Part shown: positions 25,984 through 34,310 of the stretch, one piece after another | Layout of the letters: the number at the start of each line of letters is the position of its first letter | Numbering within the stretch: the first letter of the stretch is position 1 | Origin: Alphaproteobacteria bacterium | GTDB taxonomy: Bacteria > Pseudomonadota > Alphaproteobacteria > Micropepsales > Micropepsaceae | DNA length: 64,000 nt | Direction: 5' to 3' | NCBI GenBank assembly: GCA_021325375.1 | Contig: JAJPHG010000015.1 | Location: 31,531 to 95,530 of the forward strand | Notes under the pieces: model-generated | Told to the model about the DNA's origin: nothing | Database searches by the model: none | What the model saw: the letters and a program-made list of their open reading frames with translations, nothing else | Translations under genes and position numbers: made by a program

Positions 25984-27015
25984 CTAGTTGCCGATCCAGC
26001 CCTGCGCGCGCGCCGCGTCCTCGCGGACGCGCTCGGGCGATCCTAACAGCTGCCGGTTGAAGCCGATGCGCTTGAACCAATAGTGCAGGCCGAGCAGGTC
26101 GGTGAAGCCCATGCCGCCATGGACCTCGGTCGCGGTGCGCGCGACGAAGGGGCCGATCTCGGACGTATGCGCCTTGGCGTGGGCGGCGAGGCGGCGCGAC
26201 TCCGCAGGGCACGCATCGAAGCCGTAGGCCGCATACCAGACGAGCGCGCGAGCCGGCTCGAGCTCGGCCGCCATCTCCGCGCACATATGCTTGACCGCCT
26301 GGAACGAGCCGATGACGCGGCCGAACTGCTTGCGCTCCTTGGCATAGGCGACGGCCTTCTCCAGCATGCGCGTGCCCGCGCCCAGCGTGTCGGCGGCGAG
26401 CACGACGCGGCCGGCATCGATGATGCGCAGGATGGAGGCGTCTTTCAGAGGCTCGGCGTCGGCGTCGTGCAGCTCCAGCTTGGCGACGGCGCGCGTCGTG
26501 TCGATGGTCGGAAGAAGCGTGATCTCGACGTCCTTCGCCTGGACGAGATGCAGATCGCCGAACTTGTCCGCGACGACGAAGATGTCCGCGCCGTCGGCGT
26601 CGAGCGCGAACATCGCCCGGCCGCTGAGCTTGCGGTTCCTGGATACGATGCCCGCATCCTCGCGCGCGCCGCTCGCGTGCTCGCTGACCGCGACGCCGCA
26701 CCTGATCTCGCCGGCCGCGAGCTTCTTCAGCCATGGCGTGCCTTTGAGCGCCAAGGGCGCCATCACCGCGCTGGCCGTGAACGGCATCGGCGCCACGTGC
26801 CGGCCGAGCTGCTCGGCCACCACCGCCGCGTCGAGCAGGGTGAGCCCCAGCCCGCCATCCGCTTCGGGGATCAGGATGCCGGGCACACCCAGTTCCTTCA
26901 GCGCCTCGAACGCGCTCGCGCCCTTGCGCACGGCGTCGAGCGGCACCGCGCGCTCGAGCGTGCGGCCGACGCTCTCCTGCATCATCTTCTGGTCGTCGCT
27001 CAGCCCGAAATCCAT
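25984..27015 (-). CDS. Acyl-CoA dehydrogenase family protein (short subunit)
   Basis: A 343-residue flavoprotein-type acyl-CoA dehydrogenase. The N-terminal helical domain (MDFGLSDDQKMMQESVGRTL) and the C-terminal KAVAYAKERKQFGRVIGSFQ and ARTATEVHGGMGFTDLLGLH segments are typical. It is about 50 residues shorter than its neighbour and the middle beta-domain is thin. It is the second gene of a pair: its ATG shares one base with the stop of the 392-residue dehydrogenase upstream. Adjacent unequal pairs of this type often form alpha2-beta2 enzymes acting on bulky acyl-CoAs such as steroid side chains; that is inferred from arrangement, not shown here. Confidence 0.9.
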   Translation of the reverse strand: MDFGLSDDQKMMQESVGRTLERAVPLDAVRKGASAFEALKELGVPGILIPEADGGLGLTLLDAAVVAEQLGRHVAPMPFTASAVMAPLALKGTPWLKKLAAGEIRCGVAVSEHASGAREDAGIVSRNRKLSGRAMFALDADGADIFVVADKFGDLHLVQAKDVEITLLPTIDTTRAVAKLELHDADAEPLKDASILRIIDAGRVVLAADTLGAGTRMLEKAVAYAKERKQFGRVIGSFQAVKHMCAEMAAELEPARALVWYAAYGFDACPAESRRLAAHAKAHTSEIGPFVARTATEVHGGMGFTDLLGLHYWFKRIGFNRQLLGSPERVREDAARAQGWIGN

Positions 27016-28193
27016 CAGCTTGCCGCCTTCGGCTCACGCGGCATGCCAAGGCCGCGCTCGGAGATGATGTTCTTCTGGATCTGCGCGGTGCCGCCGCCGA
27101 TGATGAGGCCGAGATCGAACATGAAGCGGCTCTGCCATTCGCCATGGGCGCGCAGATGCGCCGACGCACCATAAAGAATCCCAAGCTCGCCCAGGACGTC
27201 GTTGGCGAAGCCCGCGAGCTGGTGGTTGAGCTCGCAGCCCTGCAGCTTGACGATGAGGCGCGCCAGCCCCGGATCCTCGCCCTTCTGCGCACAGGTGAGC
27301 AGCCGCAAGCCGTGATATTCCATCGCCATCACGCGCGCCTGGAGCTTGAGCAGCCGATCGCGCCAGACGGGATGGTCCATCAGCCGGCGCCCGTCGAGCG
27401 TTTCTGTCTGCATCATCTCGACCAGCGCCCTGAGACGCGTGCCGGCCTGGTTGGGATCGCCCAGCATGCCGCGCTCATGTTTCAAGGTCGCGTTGGCCAC
27501 GAGCCAGCCCTGGCCGCGCTGACCCACGATGTCCTTCTTCGGCACGCGCACGTCGGTAAAGAAGACCTCGTTGAACTCGGCGCGGCCGGTCATGGTGACG
27601 AGCGGGCGCACCTCGATCCCCGGAGTCCTCATCGGGAAGATGAGATAGGAGATGCCTTCGTGCTTGGGCTTGTCGGCTTCGGTGCGGACGAGACAGAAGA
27701 TCATGTCGGCCTGCGCCGCCGTCGAGGTCCAGATCTTCTGGCCGTTGATGACGAAATCGTCGCCGTCTTCCGTCGCGCGCGTGGTAAGCGCGGCGAGGTC
27801 CGAGCCCGCGCCGGGCTCCGAATAGCCTTGGCACCAGATCACCTCGCCGCGCAGGGTGGGCGCGATCCAGCGCTGCTTCTGCTCCTCCGTGCCGAGCTCG
27901 AGCAGCGTCGGCACCAGCATCGAGATGCCCTGGTTCGCCATGCCCATCGGCAGGCCGGCGGCGATGAACTCCTCCGCGATGATGCGCGATTTCAGGATGT
28001 CGGGCTGGGCGCCATAGCCGCCATAATCTTTCGGTATCGTCCGCGCCGCGTAGCCGTGCTCGATCAATAGTAGCTGCCAGGCCCGCGCTTCCGCGCTGAA
28101 ATAGCTCGCCGGCGCGCGGTCAGCATGCGTATGGCAGAACGCGCGAACCTCGGCGCGAAAGGTTTCGTATTCGGGCGGGTAGGAGAGGTCCAT
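27015..28193 (-). CDS. Acyl-CoA dehydrogenase (large subunit)
   Basis: A 392-residue acyl-CoA dehydrogenase that introduces an alpha-beta double bond into acyl-CoA with FAD. Visible are IWCQGYSEPGAGSDLAALTT (about residues 118-137, flavin/substrate loop), FVINGQKIWTSTAAQADMIF (about 147-166) and the C-terminal GGGTAQIQKNIISERGLGMP. The start is placed at ATG 28193 (MDLSYPPEYETFRAEVRAFC), which is the conventional family N-terminus; a longer frame reaching 28265 overlaps the small gene upstream and lacks family similarity. Only one base separates its ATG from the stop of the 99-residue gene at 28195, so it may now depend on transcription from the low-GC islet. Confidence 0.93.
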   Translation of the reverse strand: MDLSYPPEYETFRAEVRAFCHTHADRAPASYFSAEARAWQLLLIEHGYAARTIPKDYGGYGAQPDILKSRIIAEEFIAAGLPMGMANQGISMLVPTLLELGTEEQKQRWIAPTLRGEVIWCQGYSEPGAGSDLAALTTRATEDGDDFVINGQKIWTSTAAQADMIFCLVRTEADKPKHEGISYLIFPMRTPGIEVRPLVTMTGRAEFNEVFFTDVRVPKKDIVGQRGQGWLVANATLKHERGMLGDPNQAGTRLRALVEMMQTETLDGRRLMDHPVWRDRLLKLQARVMAMEYHGLRLLTCAQKGEDPGLARLIVKLQGCELNHQLAGFANDVLGELGILYGASAHLRAHGEWQSRFMFDLGLIIGGGTAQIQKNIISERGLGMPREPKAAS

Positions 28194-28194
28194 C

Positions 28195-28494
28195 TCAGTT
28201 CCGAAGCCGCGCGTTCGGAGCTTTTGAGATGCCTGGAATGCTGCGGATATTGAGTATGGCAGCATATGCCAGCGAGCCGGAAAGCAGGATGGGATTACTG
28301 TGCAGCAAATTGACCAATAGTGTCTGGCTGATGAATGGCGAAACAGCCATTGCCGTCAGGAGGAAACCCGATGAGCCAGATGCAAAGCCAAGCAGGGCGT
28401 TCGATCCATCCAAACTCCCTGGACCACGCCACATGGCGTATATGGCCGCAAGAAGACCGCAGATCACAGCAGCTAGATCGTAATATGTGAACAT
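28195..28494 (-). CDS. Small membrane protein of unknown function (islet gene 3)
   Basis: A 99-residue protein not recognised by family. It has hydrophobic stretches at about residues 6-22 (DLAAVICGLLAAIYAMW), 33-56 and 61-88 that could be two to three membrane helices, with a short basic tail (KAPNARLRN). AAAGG lies eight bases before the ATG. It follows the DUF7689-like gene by 32 bases and ends one base before the acyl-CoA dehydrogenase start. Base composition is clearly less GC-rich than in flanking genes, in common with the two genes upstream, which suggests co-acquisition. Confidence 0.6.
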   Translation of the reverse strand: MFTYYDLAAVICGLLAAIYAMWRGPGSLDGSNALLGFASGSSGFLLTAMAVSPFISQTLLVNLLHSNPILLSGSLAYAAILNIRSIPGISKAPNARLRN

Positions 28495-28526
28495 CGGGCA
28501 GGCCTTTCAGTTCGGAGACCGTCAAA

Positions 28527-28976
28527 TCACGGTCGGGGTCGCTCCAGATAGATGACGGCGCTTCCGTAGACAGGGCCTTCGACTCCATCGACGGTACGAT
28601 GCTCGATGTCTTCAACGGTGCCGAGCTTGCTGGTCCAGTTGCCGTTCGGCAGCTGACGCGCGGCATGTGTGGGTGTGATTTTCCCGAAGCTAACGGCTGC
28701 GTAAATCGCTATCTTTTCAATTCCCGGCTCTGCCAACCCATTTCGAGATGGAGAATATCCTAGTGTCGCATATGCTTGGACGAATGCATCGACTGTTTCC
28801 TCCCGCGACACGCCTGCCGGCCAGTAGCTGTCGAAGGATTCGCTTGGCCACCACCATCGGTTTTGGTCGCCTGCCGCATGCGCGATGCAATTGTAGGTCG
28901 GGTCCCAGGGGCTCGTTTCTAGGTAATTTCCTTCGCTAAGATTGGGAAACCCGCCCAGGATGACCGGATCAAGCAT
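28527..28976 (-). CDS. DUF7689-like protein with NC-x-AHA motif (islet gene 2)
   Basis: A 149-residue soluble protein. The N-terminal part has YNCIAHAAGDQNRWWWP (about residues 28-44), a motif I associate with the DUF7689 family, in which the cysteine and histidine could be catalytic as in papain-like or NlpC-like enzymes. Later segments IAIYAAVSFGKITPTHAARQ (about 87-106) and NGNWTSKLG place another histidine suitably for such an active site. Peptidase-like chemistry is inferred only from these residues. The gene overlaps the one upstream by eight bases. Low GC content marks it as foreign to its surroundings. Confidence 0.7.
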   Translation of the reverse strand: MLDPVILGGFPNLSEGNYLETSPWDPTYNCIAHAAGDQNRWWWPSESFDSYWPAGVSREETVDAFVQAYATLGYSPSRNGLAEPGIEKIAIYAAVSFGKITPTHAARQLPNGNWTSKLGTVEDIEHRTVDGVEGPVYGSAVIYLERPRP

Positions 28977-29460
28977 AGCCTCTGTTGCGACCCCACTTTA
29001 GCCAGAGTTTTGCCATTTCCATTCTGTTGCCACGCAGATGCTCCGGGACCGGATTGTCATTGGTGATCGCGTGCAAGGCCCAGAACCAGTTGTCGGGCTT
29101 ATCGCCTTCTTTTTCCAATTGTTGAAAGATCAACGGCAACGCTTTTTGACCCAGCCCGATAATGCGCTGGTATGACGGGCACAAAACGATTTCCGATGTC
29201 GACGACTTCGCGCCGCGTTCTCGATACCAGTCGGCCACCAACGAAGAGAACAGCTGTTCGTCCAGCGTCAGACTGCTAATCGGATGCAGCCTGTGAACGT
29301 AGGCGACCGCCGCAGTTCCGCCAGCTAGTCCAAAAATAAGCTCAACCGACGGCTCGGCCAGCACGCGCAAGCCTGCTGCCGCGCCAATCCCGCTCACGAA
29401 CAAAGCGAATATCAGCAGTCCTGACAGGAAAATCGGTATAGCTCGTGGAACGACGGACAT
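28969..29460 (-). CDS. Membrane-anchored protein of unknown function (islet gene 1)
   Basis: A 163-residue protein with two N-terminal hydrophobic segments (about residues 8-28 and 38-55) and a soluble C-terminal half. The soluble part (about 65-163) is helical with YQRIIGLGQKALPLIFQQLE, DNWFWALHAITNDNPVPEHL and MEMAKLWLKWGRN, resembling a single HEAT-like or helical-pair unit. GAGGAAAG precedes the ATG. One 60-base line at 29101 is 27/60 G+C, far below the rest of the window. It is the first gene of a three-gene low-GC islet and overlaps the next by eight bases. No function is known to me. Confidence 0.75.
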   Translation of the reverse strand: MSVVPRAIPIFLSGLLIFALFVSGIGAAAGLRVLAEPSVELIFGLAGGTAAVAYVHRLHPISSLTLDEQLFSSLVADWYRERGAKSSTSEIVLCPSYQRIIGLGQKALPLIFQQLEKEGDKPDNWFWALHAITNDNPVPEHLRGNRMEMAKLWLKWGRNRGYA

Positions 29461-29471
29461 CTTTCCTCGCA

Positions 29472-29489
29472 GGAGGTCAAAATACCTCC
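29472..29489. promoter_or_regulatory. Small inverted repeat upstream of the islet
   Basis: GGAGGT and ACCTCC are separated by six bases, 12 bases before the first islet gene's start on the - strand. It can form a short hairpin in the 5' leader. A TATAAC-like -10 element lies at 29496-29501 on the - strand, so this leader may be only a few bases long; the pairing is suggestive only. Confidence 0.3.
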
Positions 29490-29544
29490 CAGGCCGTTAT
29501 AATGCCAGACCGGTCAAGGATCGATTTGGTACCTTTTTTGCGGT

Positions 29545-30717
29545 CTACAACCGCTCCACGATCGTCACGTTCGCCAGCCCGCCGCCTTCGCACATGGTCT
29601 GCAGGCCCCAGCGCTTGTCGTTCTGCTGAAGCGCGTTGACCAGCGTCGTCATCAGCTTGGTGCCCGAGGCGCCGAGCGGATGGCCGAGCGCGATGGCGCC
29701 GCCATGGACGTTGAGCCTGGCAGGATCGGCGCCGGTATATTGCAGCCACGCGGTCGGCACCGAGGCGAAGGCCTCGTTGACCTCATAGAGATCGATGTCG
29801 CCGATCGTCATGCCGGCCTTCTCGAGCGCCTTCTTGGTCGCGGGAAGCGGCGCCTCCAGCATGATCACCGGATCGCCGCCGATCACCGTCATCTGGTGGA
29901 TACGCGCCAAGGGCTTCACGCCGAGCGCCTTCAAGCCCTTCTCATTGACGAGCATCACGCCCGAGGCGCCGTCGCAGATCTGGCTCGACGTCGCCGCGGT
30001 GATCGCGCCGCCTTCGCGCAGGAGCTTGACGCCCTTGATGCCGTCCAGGCTCACGTCGAAGCGGATGCCTTCATCGACGGTGTGCGGCTGTGTCGAGCCG
30101 TCCTCCAGCTTGACGTCGAGGGGGACGATCTCGTCCTTGAACTTGCCGCCCTGCGTCGCCGCGATCGCCTTCTGATGGCTCTTGAAGCCGTATTCGTCGA
30201 GCTGGTCCTTGGTGAGCTTGTACTTCTCCGCCATCATCTCGGCGCCCGTGAACTGCGAGAACTGGATGCCGGGATAGCGCTTCTGCAGCTCGGGGCTCAT
30301 ATAGGTGCCCATGTCGGCCTTCATCGCCAGCATCACGGATGCGCCCATCGGCACGCGCGTCATGCTCTCGATGCCCATGGCGATGACGCAGTCCATCGCG
30401 CCCGACATCACCGCCTGGGCCGCGAAATGCAGCGCCTGCTGCGACGAGCCGCACTGGCGGTCGACGCTGGTGGCCGGAACGCTCTCAGGCAGGCGCGACG
30501 CCATCACCGCGTTGCGCGCGACGTTGACCGCCTGCTGGCCGACCTGCATCACGCAGCCGCAGACCACGTCTTCCACCGACGCCGGATCGGCGCCGCTGCG
30601 GTCGAGCAGCGCGTCGATGACCTTGGCGCCGAGATCGACCGGGTGCCAGTCCTTCAGCTTGCCGCCTTTTTTCCCGCCCGCGGTGCGCGCCGCGGCCACG
30701 ATGTATGCTTCGCCCAT
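29545..30717 (-). CDS. Acetyl-CoA acyltransferase (thiolase)
   Basis: A 390-residue thiolase that cleaves 3-ketoacyl-CoA in beta-oxidation or condenses acetyl-CoA. The acyl-accepting cysteine is Cys89 in DRQCGSSQQALHFAAQAVMS. The second region has VNEAFASVPTAWL and NVHGGAIALGHPLGASGTKL with the catalytic histidine, and the end has TMCEGGGLANV with the second cysteine, where most family members read CIGGG. ATG 30717 is chosen over longer options because GGAG lies six bases upstream and MGEAYIVAAARTAGGKKGG is a standard N-terminus. It is probably metabolically linked to the two acyl-CoA dehydrogenases downstream, from which it is separated by the low-GC islet. Confidence 0.95.
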   Translation of the reverse strand: MGEAYIVAAARTAGGKKGGKLKDWHPVDLGAKVIDALLDRSGADPASVEDVVCGCVMQVGQQAVNVARNAVMASRLPESVPATSVDRQCGSSQQALHFAAQAVMSGAMDCVIAMGIESMTRVPMGASVMLAMKADMGTYMSPELQKRYPGIQFSQFTGAEMMAEKYKLTKDQLDEYGFKSHQKAIAATQGGKFKDEIVPLDVKLEDGSTQPHTVDEGIRFDVSLDGIKGVKLLREGGAITAATSSQICDGASGVMLVNEKGLKALGVKPLARIHQMTVIGGDPVIMLEAPLPATKKALEKAGMTIGDIDLYEVNEAFASVPTAWLQYTGADPARLNVHGGAIALGHPLGASGTKLMTTLVNALQQNDKRWGLQTMCEGGGLANVTIVERL

Positions 30718-30818
30718 GCTAGTCTCCATGCTCTTAGAGGAATTGCGAATGGGTCCATTATCATCCCCTTCGCGCGCGCAACAAGCGCGTGTTTTCGAAG
30801 CTAACGTAGGGTAACGGC

Positions 30819-31928
30819 ATGAAAGACGCGACGAAGGCCGCACAAGGCCTGGGCTGGATCGACGAGGCGACGCGTGCCATATCGCCGCCGCTGCATCTGT
30901 CCTCGACCTATCTGCGCGACATCGACAACGGCTACCGCTCGGGGCGCGAGTATATCCGCGCCGACAATCCCGCCTTCGACCAGCCCGAGGCGCTGCTCAC
31001 CGCGCTCGAAGGGGGCAAGGACGCGGCGCTGTTCGCGTCGGGGATGGCGGCGGCGACGTGCGTGTTCCTGTCGCTCAAGCCGGGCGATCACGTGGTCGCG
31101 CCGAAGGTGATGTATTGGGGCCTGCGCCGCTGGCTCCTGGAATGGTGCCCCGGGATCGAGCTCGTCGACATGTCGGACCCGGGTGCGGTGCGGCGCGCGA
31201 TGCGGCCCAACACCAGGCTCGTATGGGCCGAGACGCCGTCGAACCCGACCTGGGAGATCACCGACCTGGCGGCGCTCGCGCAGATCGTGCATGCGGGCGG
31301 CGCGCTGCTCGCGGTGGATTCGACGTGTGCCACGCCGGTGTTGACGCGGCCGCTGGCCTTCGGCGCGGATCTCGTGATGCATTCGGCGACGAAATATTTG
31401 AACGGCCATAGCGACCTGATCGCGGGCGCGCTCGTCGCCGCGCGCGACGACGAATTCTGGCAGCGCATCTTGACGCTTCGCGCGCAATTGGGCGGCGTGC
31501 TGGGCTCGTTCGAGGCGTGGCTGCTGTTGCGCGGCATGCGCACGCTTTACCCGCGCGTGCGCACGGCCTGCGCCAATGCGCAGGCGCTCGCGGAGCGGCT
31601 GTCGTCGAACCCGCACGTGGCGCAGGTGCTCTATCCGGGCCTGAAGGATTCTCCCGGCCACGCCATCGCGGCCAAGCAGATGAGCGGCGGCTTCGGCGGC
31701 ATGCTGTCGATCCGCGTCAAAGGCGGCGAGCAGGCCGCGATCGGCACCGCGGCGCGGGTGAAGATCTGGAAACGCGCGACGTCGCTCGGCGGCGTCGAGA
31801 GCCTGATCGAGCATCGCGCCTCGGTCGAAGGCGCCGGCAGCCCATGCCCGCCGGACCTGCTGCGGCTGTCGGCGGGGATCGAGGATGTGGAAGATCTGAT
31901 CGCGGATCTGGAGCAGGCGCTCGAATAG
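30819..31928 (+). CDS. Cys/Met metabolism PLP-dependent enzyme (cystathionine gamma-synthase/lyase-like)
   Basis: A 369-residue fold-type I PLP enzyme. ALFASGMAAATCVFLSLKPG binds the cofactor phosphate, PNTRLVWAETPSNPTWEITD contains the substrate-binding segment, LLAVDSTCATPVLTRPLAFG has the ring-binding aspartate, and LVMHSATKYLNGHSDLIAGA has the Schiff-base lysine (about residue 194). SLGGVESLIEHRAS is the usual C-terminal signature. Whether it acts as cystathionine beta/gamma-lyase, gamma-synthase or a relative cannot be decided by eye. AGGGTAACGGC precedes the ATG. It is divergent from the thiolase, with 101 bases between the starts; no riboswitch fold was recognised there. Confidence 0.9.
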   Translation: MKDATKAAQGLGWIDEATRAISPPLHLSSTYLRDIDNGYRSGREYIRADNPAFDQPEALLTALEGGKDAALFASGMAAATCVFLSLKPGDHVVAPKVMYWGLRRWLLEWCPGIELVDMSDPGAVRRAMRPNTRLVWAETPSNPTWEITDLAALAQIVHAGGALLAVDSTCATPVLTRPLAFGADLVMHSATKYLNGHSDLIAGALVAARDDEFWQRILTLRAQLGGVLGSFEAWLLLRGMRTLYPRVRTACANAQALAERLSSNPHVAQVLYPGLKDSPGHAIAAKQMSGGFGGMLSIRVKGGEQAAIGTAARVKIWKRATSLGGVESLIEHRASVEGAGSPCPPDLLRLSAGIEDVEDLIADLEQALE

Positions 31929-31936
31929 GCCAATTC

Positions 31937-32023
31937 GTCATGGCCGCCCTTGAGGCGGCCATCCAGAGTCGTTTCGCTCGCTGACGCTCGCTCGCTGGGT
32001 GGCCGGGTCAAGCCGGCCATGAC
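31937..32023. repeat. Palindromic intergenic repeat (family A variant), copy 4
   Basis: GTCATGGCCGCCCTTGAGGC on the left and GGTGGCCGGGTCAAGCCGGC with CATGAC on the right form an imperfect inverted pair between the convergent PLP enzyme and rhlE genes. The arms share the GTCATGGCC...GGCCATGAC edges of the other family A copies but have different cores. Confidence 0.7.
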
Positions 32024-32031
32024 GATCGGGA

Positions 32032-33270
<1,239 letters not shown>

Positions 33271-33475
33271 TTCAAGTCCTCAAATATGCGCAAAGCCGGG
33301 CGCGAAGGCGCACGGGTCACGGCATGTTGCCGTCTTCCACGCACATCTGGAGGGAACGGTAGGTTAGGGTCAATTCGCGATGTCGGGCGCAAAAGCGCTT
33401 TGTGCGACCGCGAGGAATTGCACCGTATATCGGGCGGCCCTAACAATATGTCAACCCCAAAGGGGAACCAAAGGC

Positions 33476-34087
33476 ATGACGGCGGCGGATTCGTTCGATT
33501 TTCTCACCGACCAGAGCACGATGTGGGCGGTGGTGCTGGGCGCGATCCTGGCGACGCTGGGCGGATTGGTGGCGACGATCCTGGAGCGCAGGCTCGACCG
33601 GCGCGAGCGCGAGCAGAACGCGGCGCTGTTCTTCGGCGAGGTTCTCTCCTCGCTCGGCATCATCCTGCGCTTCGCCGACGAGACCAAGAAGATCGGCGAG
33701 CCTTACGGCCCGGTGACGATGCGCATGCTGCGCTCGGCGCGCTCCGAGCTCGACCTCTACGACCGCAACCGCGAGACCTTGTTCGACCTGCGCGACGCCG
33801 ACCTGCGCGCGCGCATCCAGACGCTGCTGATCCGCCTCTCCATGCCGCTCGACGGCGTCATCGAGGCGAGCGACGACATCAAGGCGATGCGCGAGCAGGT
33901 CAAGGCGCAGAAGGACCCGGCGGAGCGCGCCGAGATGGAAGCGCGCCTCAAGCAGGACGAGGCCCGTCGCGACCTGGGCTACGAGTTCATCACCGAGACG
34001 GCCGCGCAGCTGAAGAGCGTGATCGGCGGGCTGGAGCCGGTGGCCAAGCATTCTTTCGACCGCCTCGTCAAGATCGCGCGGAATTGA
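33476..34087 (+). CDS. Hypothetical membrane-anchored coiled-coil protein
   Basis: A 203-residue protein of unknown family. One membrane helix (about residues 16-35, MWAVVLGAILATLGGLVATI) is followed by a charged, helix-forming cytoplasmic domain with heptad-like patterning (KAMREQVKAQKDPAERAEME and EARLKQDEARRDLG). The topology resembles small structural membrane proteins. ATG 33476 is preferred over 33380 because an AAGGGGAACCAAAGG stretch precedes it and the upstream codons are of atypical composition. It is convergent with the M1 peptidase gene, with a repeat in between, and has no obvious operon partner. Confidence 0.72.
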   Translation: MTAADSFDFLTDQSTMWAVVLGAILATLGGLVATILERRLDRREREQNAALFFGEVLSSLGIILRFADETKKIGEPYGPVTMRMLRSARSELDLYDRNRETLFDLRDADLRARIQTLLIRLSMPLDGVIEASDDIKAMREQVKAQKDPAERAEMEARLKQDEARRDLGYEFITETAAQLKSVIGGLEPVAKHSFDRLVKIARN

Positions 34088-34109
34088 GGAGTCCCCTTCA
34101 AGCAAAACT

Positions 34110-34278
34110 GTCATGGCCCGCGAATGCGGGCCACCCAACTAGGTTCTGCACGTTCTTGAAATGATTCACGCGGAGGCGCGGAGCCGCGGAGGTTCTTTTT
34201 CTTCTCCGCGACTCCGCGTGCAATTCTTTGAAAAGCCGAGATGCATCACCTGGGTGGCCCGCATTCGCGGGCCATGAC
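34110..34278. repeat. Mosaic palindromic intergenic repeat (family A/B), copy 2
   Basis: Starts GTCATGGCCCGCGAATGCGG and ends with the inverted GGCCCGCATTCGCGGGCCAT. The core again has TTCACGCGGAGGCGCGGAG facing CTCCGCGACTCCGCGTG across a T-rich loop (about 34163-34221). It lies between convergent genes. The core is shared with copies 1 and 5 and the outer arms with copies 1 and 3. Confidence 0.87.
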
Positions 34279-34310
34279 ATTATGGTTTGCAGAGCGATGC
34301 TCCCAAGGCG

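Noticed and set aside
28195..29460. Classical toxin-antitoxin pair in the low-GC islet
   Set aside because: Sizes and membrane segments do not match a known antitoxin or toxin family, and no DNA-binding antitoxin is present; kept only as an open possibility in the findings.
30718..30818. SAM-type riboswitch before the Cys/Met PLP enzyme gene
   Set aside because: No conserved core or pseudoknot segments could be recognised in the 101-base gap.
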